From Schistocephalus solidus (taxonomy: Eukaryota > Platyhelminthes > Cestoda > Diphyllobothriidea > Diphyllobothriidae): a stretch of DNA of 64,000 bases. This document shows positions 1-12,600 of this stretch, piece by piece (the first letter of the stretch is position 1; each line of letters begins with the position of its first letter). Both the position numbers and the translations under genes were made by a program. The stretch lies in NCBI GenBank assembly GCA_017591395.1, contig WEDG01007181.1, positions 96,886 to 160,885 of the forward strand. Direction: 5' to 3'. The notes beneath the pieces are model-generated. The model had not been told where the DNA came from, did not search any database, and saw only the letters and a program-made list of their open reading frames with translations.

Positions 1-409
1 GCACGAAGGTGCCGCAAAAGGAGTGGCAGAAGAAGCAGCAATAATTCTCCAGCGTTCGCTCAAATGGTGAGCAGACCCGGAGGGACTGGAAGGCAGGTAA
101 CAAGTTCACAGATGTTCAACGACCTACCTGTCCCCAGAGGAGAGAACCGAGACCAAAGAAGAGGCACCAAAGCCAATGTTCGACGGCCAGAGGGTGCGTA
201 CTGAATGCATAGCCTCCAAACTGCACAATAATAACCTAAAATAGAGGAATGACACTACAGTGTAGAGGGAAATTAGAGTGGCACAAAAAGCACGCAGACT
301 TCGTGCTACGCAATTAAATATTATGCAGGTTCATGATCGATCACAGGTGGTGTGCGGATCGTCCCAATTGACCTCAATGACGGATACTTGTGAGGAGAAT
401 AACATGACC

Positions 410-575
410 AACAAAGAAAAGGGAGAGTGTAATGATCATTTCTGGCTTATTGGTACGCATCAGCAACTCATACCCAAACCCAGGTGATGCAGCACCCGAG
501 GGTCGAACTTACGACCTGCTGGTTAGAAGTCGCACGCTCTAACCTACTGCGCCATGGCATCGTTGTCTTGTCGGT
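410..575 (-). repeat. tRNA-derived SINE (family B), diverged copy
   Basis: Read on the minus strand, 477-560 resembles a tRNA head: an A-box-like GCGCAGTAGGTTAGAGCG and a B-box-like AGTTCGACCC. It is followed by a body (GGGTTTGGGTATGAG..., AATAAGCCAGAAATG) shared with copies at 36120-36320, 29715-29860 and 11785-11835. This is a diverged, non-functional tRNA-like head. Confidence 0.6.
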
Positions 576-597
576 TTCGATTGAGAATATTAAATAT

Positions 598-872
598 GAT
601 AAGTAGGCACTCACCGATCGCGTAAAGGACTCACTCATCCCGTTGTGCCTTGGGAATCAGCTTCGAGCCCCGCCAGTAGCCGCACAGCGGTTAGGGATAT
701 AGGCAGATTGCGGCTAATAAGCCAGAAATAGCCATTCCAGTCTCACTTGTCGGTCATGTTATTCTGCCTATATCCCTAGCCACTAAGCGGCTTCTGGCGG
801 GGCTCGCAACTGAGCCGCAAGGCAAAACGGGACAAGTGAGTCCTTTAACCGATCGGTGAGCGCCTACTTACC
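598..872. repeat. Long foldback: 106-bp inverted repeat
   Basis: 601-706 is nearly the reverse complement of 764-869, with a few mismatches and a 57-bp spacer. The spacer contains the SINE-B core (CGGCTAATAAGCCAGAAATA). The arms contain TTAGGGATATAGGCAG/CTGCCTATATCCCTA and GTGAGTCCTTTA. It is either a foldback or MITE-like element, or two opposed repeat copies. No coding capacity. Confidence 0.85.
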
Positions 873-879
873 ATACTTG

Positions 880-1740
880 TGAGGAGTTGGACGTATTGCT
901 GAGGAACAATTTATTAGCTGATTTAACTCCTACTAAAAATAAAATATAACTGTAAAAGCACATTACAACGTAATAGCTTTATGTTGGCTGGGAGAACAGC
1001 GGGATGACAGTATGAAACTGGAATATACACCAGATTCCAGCACAGGATATTTTTTCCTAGAGCGACCTAGTGCGGACGAACCTATTCCCTACACACCGGC
1101 CGTCACGAAGGAGCCCAAACGGCAAGCAACCTACTTCACGCGTCCGAGTTAGCTCAATGTACTCCAGAGACTGCACAGCGCGTGCCTATTTCATGACGGT
1201 GGTGGATGTCATAAATTGGGAGTGGGGGGTGATTTCAATCCGAAGAAACCGAGTTGTGTAAATTGCAATTCCAATGCAACACAAAGCTTGGTTGTGTGGA
1301 GGCCTGAGATTAACGTGCTTAAAAGTCGAAAAATTAACTCGATGCGACAACCAGCTAAGAAGAATCGGGTTTCGGTAAAATCCATTTAGTTGCACTCTGG
1401 CCATGTGCAAAAAGAACGATCGAGCAGTCCACCCAGTTCCGCAACGGGCACAGCGAAAGAGTCCGCGGCAGTTCTGAGAACTGCAGCATGGATCGATGGT
1501 GCGGCAGCTAGTAGCGCGTGATCACTTTCGCAGCCTCAATGTCAAGGTCGTGGCAAAATTTTAGGCTTTCGGTTTCAGAAGCCTACGAGAATTTCAGCGG
1601 TCAAATATACCGTTAAAACTGTGACTGAGCATGTGGGTCGAGATCGAGCACGCACTTGTACCAGTCTAAGCGTGTCTCATGAACGCTGATTCATCAGCCC
1701 AAATCAGACAGTATTCACTGAGCTGGAGCTGACAGTGGTG
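880..1740. other. Stretch with no recognised feature
   Basis: Mixed-composition sequence downstream of the PMCA exons. I see only short open frames without family resemblance, and no clear repeat copy elsewhere in the window. Confidence 0.5.
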
Positions 1741-1749
1741 GTATTTCCC

Positions 1750-2455
1750 AAGGGTCTTTGCAGCCTGACGATCAACCCAGAAGATTCTATCGGTCAGAAG
1801 TTATTCTATCGGTAAAAAACCTTCCAAACTACAACCTTCAGTCATTAAGATCGGAGAGGGCGCAGGTGGCTGGCGCGGCCGGAGCCGCCCTTGGGTGTAC
1901 CACCACACCTGACTCGGATCCCACGGAGTGGGAGTGCCATAAAGGCCACATTAAGAAGGAGCCATTGCAGCCAGACTCTCACTCCGCCAGTCAGCCACTC
2001 CACACAAAACACACATTGGGCTGACCACGCGGTCCGAGTTATCCCGTCAGTTGGCAACCTTCCAAACCACGGCTTTTAGCGCAACATGATAGTTTCAAGC
2101 GCATCAGATTGTTGATAGTGAGGAAAATGCGCTGAGCTGTTGACCTCAGTCTCTCCCCCAACCCCATCCGAGCCAGTCAATTGTCTGAGGTGGGAGTGGG
2201 CGTATTGGCTGACAGGTCGGCGTACCCGTCTTTGCGCGCCGCAGGAAGACCTGGCCCCCATAACGCACACAACAGGATTCACTTAATCAGGGGATATGGA
2301 GAAGCCATCACCGTCTGACTCCCAGTCCACTGGTCAGCCACTCGACACACACAGCACATACACTGGGCCGACGGCGTGGTCTGGTGTAAGCGTCAGATTG
2401 GCAACCTTCCAAGCCACGGGCTTCTAGGAGACCGTGATTTTATCAGGTACATTAT
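1750..2455 (-). repeat. 3' tail of zinc-finger LINE copy 1 (family C repeat)
   Basis: This segment is closely similar to 4540-5000 (shared words: GTCCGAGTTATCCCGTCAGT/GTCCGAGTCATTCCGTCAGT, GCGCTGAGCTGTTGACCTCA, GAGGAAAATGCGCTG). Both lie just downstream, in minus orientation, of the zinc-finger LINE coding remnants, so they are best read as the shared 3' untranslated tail. 2285-2440 repeats part of the unit again (CAGCCACTC, TTGGCAACCTTCCAAGCCAC). Confidence 0.65.
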
Positions 2456-2529
2456 GATGATTGTGAGGGTTTTGTCTATCTATTAGTGTATATGGTGTGC
2501 GCTGACGTGGTCTAACCTCCGGTGGTTTA

Positions 2530-4228
2530 CCGCAGGTTGTCGTGGAGGCGCATTTGCCCTAATAGGCCCATGCGGTGCGTAAATGTGCGGGAGCAGTGAG
2601 GGCAGTGGTGGGCGCGGAGACTGTATGTCGAAGCCCCAGGCACTGGTTCACCAGCCTGCGTGCGATGGATTCACAGGTGACGAACCAGGCCGATGCGCGA
2701 GTTGAAGTTTCGGGCGCAGTGTGGGCAGGAGAAATCGATAGAGGCTGGGGGGATGTCATTAATGGAAGTGGGGGTGGCAGTGACGATAGGAATGGCAGGA
2801 GCGGAGAAGGTGCATGGTGTATCGGTGTTGTCGGCATTGCCGTGAATTCTGCTTTCATGGATGCGCATGTGATCGAATAGTCCCATGCGATGTGTGAATG
2901 CACGAGGACAGTGGAGCCGACGATCTCTGCTGTGTGTTGGTGCTGCAGGCACTGGTTCACCAGTCTCTGTACGATGGATTCGCAAGTGACCGACCAGGCC
3001 GATGCGTGAAATAAATATGCGGTCGCATTGAGTACAGCTTAGGAGAGATTCCCCATCGCTGATGGTGGTGGTATTGGTATTGAAGGCGAAGGCAGTGGTG
3101 GTTGCGGTGGTGGGGGTAACAGGCAATGAGTAGAGGGATGCATTCTCTATGATGGTGGGAGTAATGGAATTGATGCCAGGAGTGAGGGTGAGGGAGTCTG
3201 AAGGAGGATTGGCAGAATTTGACGTAGAAGTTGGATTTTGTCGGTGCATTGCCTCCCAAGATGTCCAACCAGGCCGATTGGCACGCGGAAGATGCGTTGA
3301 CAGCGCGGGCATGTTGGCAGGGCATGCACATTGACGATGTTGATCTGGGGCGCTGGTGACTTTCGTGCCGCTGTTTTGGCCTTGGCGGTGGCGATCTGGT
3401 TGGCCTCGTAGATTGCTGCACCAGTCTTTACGGATCTTCTCCATGCCGGTCTATCCTGCGCGAGGTCCTTCCAGGTCACCGGGTTGATTTGAAGTTGCTT
3501 CAGCGATTTCTTCAAAGTGTCCTTGTAGCGTCGTTTTTGACCTCCCTTTCGGCGAGCACCCGTAGCGACATCTCCGTAGAAGACGTTGGGGTAGTCGCTC
3601 GTCGTCCATTCTCAACAGGTGGCCGCTCCATCGCAGTTGCACTTGCCTCAGCATGGCATCGTTGCTGAGGATTCCGGTCAGCTTCAGGACTTCCGTGTCC
3701 GGGATTCTGTCTTGCCATCTAAGCTTCAGTATTCTGCGGAGGCAGCTGAGATGGAATTGATTCAGCTTCCTGGCTTAGTTGGAGTAGGCGGTCCAGGTCT
3801 CCGCTCCGTAAAGGAGTGTCGTCATGATGACGGCCTTGTACATCATCAGTTTGGTGTTCAGGTGAATACCGTGGCGATTCCACACGGAGGCCTTCAACCG
3901 GCCAAACCATTGACTGCCTTTGGAGGTCCGTTGAGCAACCTCCTCATCGATTCTCATGTTGCGTGACAGTGTGCTTCCCAAATAAGCAAAGGTTTCCACA
4001 TTTTTGAGTTGAGCGCCTTTGACAATGATTCTGGGAGCATTGTATTCCACGCTGGGCGGCGGTTGGTGCATGACAACCGTTCTAGAGGTACTGATTGTTA
4101 ATCCAAAATGGGCGCACGTGCCCTTCTCCCGCGTCGGAAGGCGGAAGAAGGTGTTGGTCAGCACGAGACGGTGTTCCGCACACGTGCGCAGAAGAAGGAG
4201 GCCGTTATGGTTACGGCTACCGAGACCG
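2530..4228 (-). mobile_element. Zinc-finger LINE, copy 1: internally deleted and frameshifted
   Basis: Minus-strand remnant. From 5' to 3' of the element: an endonuclease-domain scrap ([12 protein letters not shown]) fused at about 4115 to the end of the RT palm (CAHFGLTISTSRTVVMHQPP), then [48 protein letters not shown] and a C-terminal region with C2H2 fingers (CPRCQRIF..GLVGHL; CTQCDRIF...HLRIH; CPHCARNF...). The RT core with its catalytic FADD box is missing, so it is not autonomous. Several frameshifts; the zinc-finger part is readable at 2560-3350. It parallels copy 2. Confidence 0.85.
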
Positions 4229-4350
4229 TAGCTGGTTCCATACCTTAACCAGTATTGCGCTCCGCATGAGTTACTGTGATACAGATACCGTAGCTGGTTT
4301 CATACCTTATCCGGTATTGCGCTCCACATGAGTTATCATGATACAGATAC
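4228..4350. repeat. Tandem duplication, two 62-bp units
   Basis: Units 4228-4289 and 4290-4350 both run from GTAGCTGGTT to GATACAGATAC, with a few substitutions. The duplication sits exactly at the 5' truncation point of zinc-finger LINE copy 1. Confidence 0.85.
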
Positions 4351-4469
4351 ATTAGGTAAAAATCAACGCAATCTAATGCGCTGTCCGATAAATGCACCTT
4401 CTCACGCCCCGCCACTCCACGGCGAACCTGTGAATTAAAAATTCTAAGGAAACAGGATAAGCGACAGAG

Positions 4470-5225
4470 CACACGATGATTCCTCCTCCTCTACCTGAGC
4501 CCGGTGTCATGACAGAGTCAAGAAACCGGAGGCGGGAGAGGGTGCAGCTGGCTGGAGCCGCCCCTGGGCGTGCCACCAAACCTGGCTCGGATCTCACGGA
4601 GTGGGACTGCAGAAAGGCCACATTAAGAAAGAAACATTGCAGCCTGAATCTCAGTCCGCCAGTCAGCCACTCCACGCAAAACACAAATTGGACTGAGCAC
4701 GTGGTCCGAGTCATTCCGTCAGTTGGCAGCCTTCCAAGCCACGGCTTTAAGCGCACCGTGATAGTTTCAAACGCGTCAGATTGTTTATAGTGAGGAAAAT
4801 GCGCTGAGCTGTTGACCTCACTATCTCCCCCACCCCCACAATCAGACCACCATCCGAGGCGGTCAGTTGTCTGATGCGGAAGTGGGCGCAGCTGCCGGTG
4901 ACCTTGTCTACGTTTACTACATACACGACCTGGCCCCCCAAACACAAGCATCATGATTTCACATAACAGGGGGTTGAAAGGCTCATATCTCACATATGTG
5001 AGCTAGCCAGAGGTCAGGTTAAGAAGGAGCCAAGGCAGCCTGACTCTCAGACCACCAGTCAGCAACCCCACGCAACACACATTGAACTGACTGCGAGGTC
5101 TGAGTGTAATTGTCAGCTAGCAAACATCCACCCTACGGCGCTTATCGCCCCGTGATATTCTCAACCTCAGACCACAAATGCAACAGAGAAGTCACATAAT
5201 GAAGGAGCCAAGGATGATACTTGCC
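4470..5225 (-). repeat. 3' tail of zinc-finger LINE copy 2 (family C) plus family A head
   Basis: It matches 1750-2455 over most of its length. At the far end (4470-4600) the minus strand reads GGTGGCACGCCCAGGGGCGG and TTGACTCTGTCATGACACCG, the same start as the 5' segment of LINE copy 3 at 62140-62240. The 3' tail therefore runs into a family A repeat. 4985-5190 carries a further diverged partial unit. Confidence 0.65.
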
Positions 5226-5229
5226 TCTC

Positions 5230-8200
5230 AATCAGCTATGCAGACTGAGAGCATGTTTTTTTGTAGTGTTACGTAGGATCATGTGAGGTGCATAGGCTGA
5301 TGAGGAGAGATGAAGTGTTGTGGTACAGTTGGCGGTGTTCGACCGCAAGTTATAATGTAGACGCATGTAACCTAACAGGCCCATGCGGTGTGTGAATGAG
5401 CTTGGGCAGCGAGGACATTTGATTCGAGTGCGCGGATGTTTGTTGGTGCTCCTGGCACTGGATCGCCAGTCCCTGTGCGATGGATTCGCAAGAGACAACC
5501 AGGCCGATGCGTGATGTGCATGTCCGGAGACAATGAGGGCAAGATAGGTCGGGAAGTGCTGATTCTGCGGGGTCTCTGAAGCTGGTACTGAGAATCGAGC
5601 TCATGGGAGGAATATGGGAAGTGTGAATGGGGGCCCGAGATGTTCTGGCATCGCGGTTGATTGCGCTTTCATGGATGCACATGTGACCGATCAGGCCCAT
5701 GCGATGAGTGAATGCCCGTGGGTAGTGAGGACATTGAAGGAAACGATTTCTGCTGTGTGTTGGTGCTCCAGGCACTAGTTCGCCAGTCTGCGTGCGATGG
5801 ATTCGCAAGTGACCGATCAGGCCGATGTGTGAGGTGAATGTGCGATCGCAATGAGGACAGGTTAGTACCAAGTCCCAATCGCTGGTACTGGGGGCGTTGG
5901 TGGTGTTGAACGTAGCAGGTGACAGGTAACCGGAGGTAGCTACTGAGGTGGTTGGAGTGGGGCAAGTAGTGTTCGCCGCCACGATTGGAGCAGGGGGTGG
6001 AGGATGGTATCGGTGATCGTGGGCGGCGGGGCATCGATGAAGTTGTTATCAGTAGTTGGGGTGGTCGTCGTCGTCTTAGGGTCTGAGGCAGGTGTAGCAG
6101 AGGCTGCTGTTGATGGGTTGTTGTTGCATTGAGTTTGAAGATGTTCGACCAGGCCGATTCGCGCGCAGAATGTGCGTTGACAGCGTGGGCACGTTGGCAG
6201 GGCTTGGGCAATGGCGATGTTGATCCGGGGTTCTTGGGACTTGCGAGCCACTATTTTGACCTTAGCAGCGGCGATCCTGTTGGCCTCATAGATTGCTGCA
6301 CCAGTCTTCACGGACCTTATCCATGCCGGTATATCCTGGGCGAGGTCCTCCCAGGTCACCGGGTTGATTTGAAGTTGCTTCAGAGATTATTCCAAAGTGA
6401 CCTTGTAGCGTCGTTTTTGACTTCCCTGTCGGCGAGCACCTGTAGCGACATCTCCGTAGAAAAGACGTTTGGGTAGTCGCTCGTCATCCATTATCACCAG
6501 GTGGCCGCTCCATCGCAGTTGCACATGCCTTAGCACGGCGTGGACGCTGAGGACTCTGATCCGTTCCAGGACTTCCGTGTACGGATCCTGTCTTGCAATT
6601 TTCAGCTTCAGTATCCTGCGAAGGCAGCTGAGATGGAAGTGATTCAGCTTCCTGGCTTAGTTGGAGTAGACGATCCGGGTCTCCGATCCGTAGAGGAGTG
6701 TCGTCAAAACGACCGCCTTGCACATCTTCAGTTCGGTGTTCAGATGAATACCGTGGCGATTCCACATGGAGGCCTGCTATCGACCGAACGCCTGAATGCC
6801 TTTGGAGGTCCATTGAGCAACCTCCTCATCGATTCTCACGTTGCGTGACAGCGTGCTTACCAAGTAAGCAAAGGTTTCCACATTTTTGAGTTGAGCGCCT
6901 TTGAAAATGATTATGTGAGCATTGTATTCCACGCTGGGCGGCGGTTGGTGCATGACAACAGTTTTAGATGTACTGATTGTTAATCCAAAATGGGCGCAGC
7001 CTGCGGCGAAGAGGTCCATAATCCTTGGCATGTCCTCCTCCGTCACAGTTTTAAGGACACAGTCGTCCGCGAAGAGAAAGTCATGGAATATAGTCATACA
7101 CACTCGCGTTTGAGAAGGTGCCCATCAGTTCTGTATGCGATGCAGATCCCAGGGTGCTCATCAGGGTAGGCGTCCATCAGCATAGCAGACAACATGAGAC
7201 TGAAGAGGGTGGGGACCAGTACGCAGCCCTGATTCATTCCGTTGCTGTACAAGGCAGCAACATCTAAAGAAGGCTGCTTTGGTGGTCTCAGTCTAAAGGT
7301 CCATGTAGGCTTTGTGTAGACCATTCTTCTCCGCGAATAGGTTGCTGATGTCTGCGTCATTGTCGTCAAACCAGTCCTGGTGTTGACGGCGTGCGCGTCC
7401 CAGGACTTCGAAAGCGGTAAACTGGATGACGTTGCGCAGCTGATACCATCGTGTCTAACAATCGGCATCGCTGATCGCCTTGTTCACCAGGTAGTCCTGT
7501 CGATCTCGCCTCCGGAAGAGAACATAGTCCGGCAGATGCCAGCGCCGCGACCGAGGGTGCATCCACGTGGCCTTCTTCCACGTCGGAAGGCAGAAGGAGG
7601 TGTTGGTTAGCAGGAGACGGTGTTCCGCACACGTTTGCAAAAGAAGGAGACCGTAATCGTTGAAGCTTCCGAGACCGTGGGGACCCAGCACTCACAGCCA
7701 AACAGCGTGGTAAGTCCCGACACTGGCGTTAAAGACACCAAGGACAATTAACTTGCCCCCTTCGGCACAGTCACCAACAGGGCGTGCAGGTCCTCGTAGA
7801 ATGTGTATTTCGCCGCATCAGAGCTCGTCATTTGGGGAGTGTAGGCGCTGATGATGGTGGCGAACTGGTCTCCCTGAAGAGGCAGGCGGAGGCTCATGAG
7901 GTGATCATTGATACCCTGCAGCAGACAGGGCAGACGTCCCACGATGTCGCTCCGGATGGCAAAGGCAACACCAGCGTCGCATCAATCTGCCTTTGGCCGG
8001 CCGCTCCAGAAGAAGGTGTAGCCGGCACCCACCTCCTCTAGCTGACCCTGCTCAGAGAATCGGGTCTCGCTGAGAGCAGCAATGTCCACCTTGTAGCGCG
8101 CCAGTTCCCGAGCGAATAGCGCCGTCCTCCGTTAGGGCCAGTTGATCCTTGGATTGTCTAAAAGGGAACGAGCATTCCAGGCTGCTATTTTGCGCGGGCT

Positions 8201-8760
8201 CACCCGAGCAGCCCGGAGTGTATGGCACGTTGCATAGCGACGGGGGTATTGATGTTTGTTTGAGTTTTGCGAGCACATATTTTGCGATCTGCGAGCCGCG
8301 GCCAGCTGCAGAAGACGTAAGACCCAGCATTTTTTGAGGGCACATTTCCTAGCCCCTTTCTCTGCGAGGAGGCAAGCCGTGATGTCCCTAAATAGGGCTG
8401 CTCGAACATCCCAGACGGCTGCCGAACTCCACTATGGGTCACGGTTTTGTTTTAGTGGGCGAGCGACTCGAGTTAGCCTGGGCCGCCTACGGAGTTGTTG
8501 TCGCCCCACCGTAGGACTTTTTGAGAAGGGGAGATGGGAAGTTCGGGAGTCAGACATACCGGGTGTGGAGGCACACATAGCACCGGAGACCCTTACCTGG
8601 TTTAGCCCACCGGTCGTGACGGTTGCCCAGTGTGTGGCCTGTTACCCAACAGGCGAGAGTTGGGTAACAGTTAGAGGCAGCCGCAGGAACATTCATCACC
8701 TGTACGAGACAAATGGAGCGACCAAATGCTATCATTGTGGTGCAACCCTGACTAGTACCC
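5230..8760 (-). mobile_element. Zinc-finger LINE, copy 2: near full length but broken
   Basis: The minus strand carries, in order: a 5' leader (8100-8760, matched by 62400-63050); an APE-type endonuclease ([60 protein letters not shown]); part of the RT (GMNQGCVLVPTLFSLM, catalytic FADD near 7064-7076, [41 protein letters not shown]); and a C-terminal region (ARIGLVEHL) with C2H2 fingers, for example CPHCDRTFTSHIGLIGHLRI and CPHYPRAFTHRMGLIGHM. RT segments before the GMNQGC box appear deleted, and there are frameshifts and stops throughout. This LINE type with terminal fingers is, to my knowledge, typical of diphyllobothriid cestodes. Confidence 0.88.
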
Positions 8761-8784
8761 CCTACACCCCGAATGTACAACCGT

Positions 8785-9270
8785 CGTAGACCAACGATGT
8801 CCACCGTATGCTCCACAGAAGGGTGGTGCAGGGACTGTGACTTGCACGTGGATTAGTTTTAAGTGATAGTAGTCTTGCGCTACAGCTACCGCACTCTCTC
8901 CTCCCCCACCTATGCCCGGTGTCAAGACAGAGTCAAGAAGACCGGAGATGGAATAGGGCGCAGGTGGCTGGCACGGCCGGGGCTCCTAGATGCAAGCCGC
9001 CCCTAGGTGTGCCATCAAACCCCCCATGTTCGGCATTTGTTTAGGAGTCACTACTCCCTACACCCCACAGATACACACGCGATGGTTCGAACGTCGTGTT
9101 CGACGATATCCACCGTCTGCTGTGCAGGGACGGTGACTCGCGCTGGATTATAGTGAGACCAGACTTGGGCTGCATCTACCTCACTCTCTGTTCCACTCCC
9201 CCCCACCTGAACCCGGTGTCACGACAGAGTCAAGAAGACCGCAGATGGGAGAGGGCGCAGAAACACATAT
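8785..9270 (-). repeat. Two family A repeat units upstream of LINE copy 2
   Basis: 8790-9020 and 9090-9270 both contain CGATGTCCACCGT/CGATATCCACCGT, GGTGACT, AGACTTG or AGTCTTG, CTACCGCACTCTC, CCCGGTGTCA and GACAGAGTCAAGAAGACCG. The same words recur at 27170, 27555, 47535 and 60700, and inverted at 32510 and 62190. This is consistent with the 5' leader of the zinc-finger LINE or a short element derived from it. Confidence 0.7.
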
Positions 9271-9463
9271 AACACGGAGGTTCCTGACGTGATGAGGGAT
9301 AGGTCGACTCAGAAAACAGCTAAACAGGCAAATTAAAGTGCAGTCGCTTCGGGTGGGATACAAAGAGTTCCGCTGGGAGGGGGGGCAGGGGTAGAAAAAT
9401 ACAAAAAAGACAATGCCATGTAATATATGTATGGCTGGGAGACAATTTATTGAACCAACTCAC

Positions 9464-9681
9464 TTGCAAGACAAAGGTAGTGATCCAAATCACGACAAAG
9501 AGCATGTTCCGATGAAGTCCCGAGAAAACGTTCCTTTGACCATGAATTTTGCGAGCGTTCAGTTCGTTAAACAGCGTCATCAGCACAAAGGTGTTAAATA
9601 TGACAGTGAAGTGCTCAGTGGGTTTTTTAATGCCCCTGGCCGACAGACCGCGTCCGCTGTCCACGTCCAGCAAAACCTCAC
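9464..9681 (-). CDS. PMCA exon 11: TM7-TM8 region, last exon found
   Basis: The acceptor GCGTCTAG|GT completes the Gly codon of exon 10. It encodes [48 protein letters not shown] and [14 protein letters not shown], aligning with family DSGR...FNTFVxMxLFNExNxRKIHG. The donor is TTGCAA|GTGAGT, phase 0. TM9, TM10 and the calmodulin-binding tail are not seen in the remaining 9.4 kb and presumably lie past the window start. Confidence 0.96.
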
Positions 9682-12600
9682 CTAGACGCGTGATTAATAC
9701 AGATGAGGGTTAGCGAGACCTGTGCAAAACTGTACACACAGCCGCGTCAGCAGTAGAGAAATCTGCCAAAAAAGTTTCAGATGAAAAACACACGCAGATG
9801 ATTTTAAAATGGGCAATCCAGGGTAAAAACAAGGCAGCTTAATAAATAATTAGCAAGCTTGGAATAAATTGATAACTGGACAAAACGGAGGCCACCAGAA
9901 TTTAATCTGCGGCACCTGGTGGTGCTAAAACACACCTTTAGCGTAATTACAGTTACACATTTTGCCAAGTGTAATCCACCGGAAGCTAAAGATCACACAG
10001 TGAAGAGCGAGTTTTTTAGAATCTGGTGTTTTTATCCAAAGGCCAGGTAGACTGTTAATTTGCTCTGAAGGCTTGCACGTCTAAATTTTATCGACATCGG
10101 AGGCGGGGGATGAGGATAAAATACGAGGAACCCACAAAGGTCAAAATAAAGTTCAAGCGACAGTGAAGCTTCATTGCTCGTTGACGCAGGTCTCGATAAC
10201 ATAACTGTTATTTAATGCAGAGGGCGGAGGGCACAAAAACGAGATCGCAACGGTCATTGACAGCCCATCTGTCGTCATCAACCGACCATATATAAACCCT
10301 AGGCTCGAAAAGTTCAACATTGCTGATGATGATGATGCTGGTGGTGGTAATGATGAAGATGATGAGGATGATGAGCAGCAGCAGCTCCACTACGCTAACC
10401 GCGGACACCCACCGTCATTTGTCATCAAATTTACTAAAAATCGTAAGAGGGAAATGGAGCTTATGCGATTAAATGGGCGGTCATGTTCAGTTCTGCAAAA
10501 CAATTGGCAGAGGGCCGGCCTTACATACTATACGCGGCTTGTAAGAGGACTACGCGCAGAGTTATATTACCCGCTGTAATAATGCAGATGCTGAAAATGC
10601 GGTGCATACATGTTGAATTTAATCAGAGTAACCATAAACTGACATAACATTCTCCAATCAATAATGTCAATTATGGATTTAGAGGAAATGCGAATTATAA
10701 AGTAGGTAAAAGGGACAAACCTCCCCAGATCAGGTAAAAGACGACAGCCAACTGATAAAGGGATTGGCCGAGAATAACTTTTATCATTGGCCGTCCGATG
10801 ATTGGCTTTGTTCTTCCGTAGGGTGCCCGCTCCAGGAGTTCCTCCGATGGTATTTCAGTAGCGAGAGCCAGAGATGCTAATGTGTCCATGATCAAGTTCA
10901 CCCACAACATCTGAACAGCTTTCAACGGACTGTCCTGCAATTTAAAAAAAAAACTAAGCATAGGATGGATAAAGTGTCGAAGAAAGGCTTGCTGCTGACA
11001 ATCGAGCCCCGGATAGGGGTTTAAAGACAGCAGTGAATCTATTAAAGCAAAGTCACCAGGGATGCTAGCTCGGCCAAGCTCTGCTCCGACTGGTGACAGC
11101 GTTGATGTGCTGGGCCGAAGATACGGCTCAACGTGGTGAAAGCTATGAGTAAACCCACCTTCCAGCCCTGCGACCTTGTCCTGCAGGTCCAGCGTACCTA
11201 GTGGTTTGACTATACTCAGGAGTCATTTGTCGATGGGGTGCTGTGGGAGGCGATTGTTTCTTGGTGAACTGAACCAGTAATAGGCCAGCAGCAGCCGAGT
11301 CAGTAATTGCGAATACCGTGAATTCAGGTAAGTTTAGCTTCATCTGTGAGTGGATCGAAAGTTCAAATGCAAACACTAATAACTGCCTCAGCTTTCTTTT
11401 CAAATAGGCGCAGATTCGGTTAATTTGTCCAAACATTCCGATTATTGTTCTAGTGTTGAATGTTAAAATTACAAAGAAAATGGTTTGAAAAATGACCGTT
11501 TTCGCAGGACTCACAACGCTCGTATGTTTGAATAGGTAGATTTAAGGTTCAAAGACCTCGTAAAAACCTTGGACAGAAGTGAGAAAACTGCATACAGAAG
11601 TAATACGTGCAAGTTACATATCACATGTTACAGTTTGAGTCAGCCCAACTAAGGAAGAGGCCTCCTCTGCGACGTATGTAGACCGATTTTGCTGCTTTCT
11701 AGTGGATCAGCAGGGTTAGCGTCATTAAGGACTTGAGAACGGGAAAAATATCCATCTTCCTTAGTGACGGGTGGTGACCCATCTGGGGTTGGGTATGACT
11801 GGCTGAAGGCGGCTAATAAGCCATTAGCGATCGGTAAGCGTTCATCAACGACTGACGAATTTGTTGGAACTTCACTCTGAATGTTAAGCTGATGTGTTGC
11901 ACTTTAATCCACCTTTTAAGTCATCTCGCCAAACGGCAAAAGGTTTGAATCCACTAATAACCTAAACGTTCTACCAAAAAGAGAAACAGGCTCGTGAGGA
12001 GCATTAAGCAGATGGCAAAACTGGTAGGATAGCTGGCTCGCTATCTTAAGAGTGCATTTAACCTCGCCAGACAGACGAAGAGATTGAAGTACGTACCTCG
12101 ACTGGTACAGTTGAATTAAATTCAGAATATCCACTTACAAACACGTATGATAGTGTGCGAGCCAAAACCCAACAAGAATGCGGATGCAGCCTATGCGAGA
12201 TTAATCAACCCCAATGGGGTTCAAAAAACAGCGCTTATATCGGTATCCAATGAAAATGCGGGAACGAAAACGCTGCGGCGACAGGCGTGAACCTCAAATT
12301 CGAAATACTGAGGGCTAAATTTAAGTTTGGCTTCAGAATTTTCTGCCACCGAGTAGGAGGGACGATGGCCAAAGTGCAATCTTCTCCAAAAAGGACGTAG
12401 GTGGAGGGAAGCCCTGAAAACCGAACAGGTTCTGCCCTGTGGTATTTCGTCAAACCTTCTGGTAGGTATATGACTTAACAACAAGAACAAAGGCAACAAG
12501 CGGCCACATACATCGAAAGGGTTACATGTCTGCCACAGAAGACTTGACTTAAGAAAAGGACGGAGGAGGAAGAAGAATAAGGGTAGGGATCGCTTGCATG

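Noticed and set aside
1..9463. PMCA exons for TM9-TM10 and the calmodulin-binding tail
   Set aside because: No minus-strand frame with the expected motifs; the region is LINE and repeat sequence.
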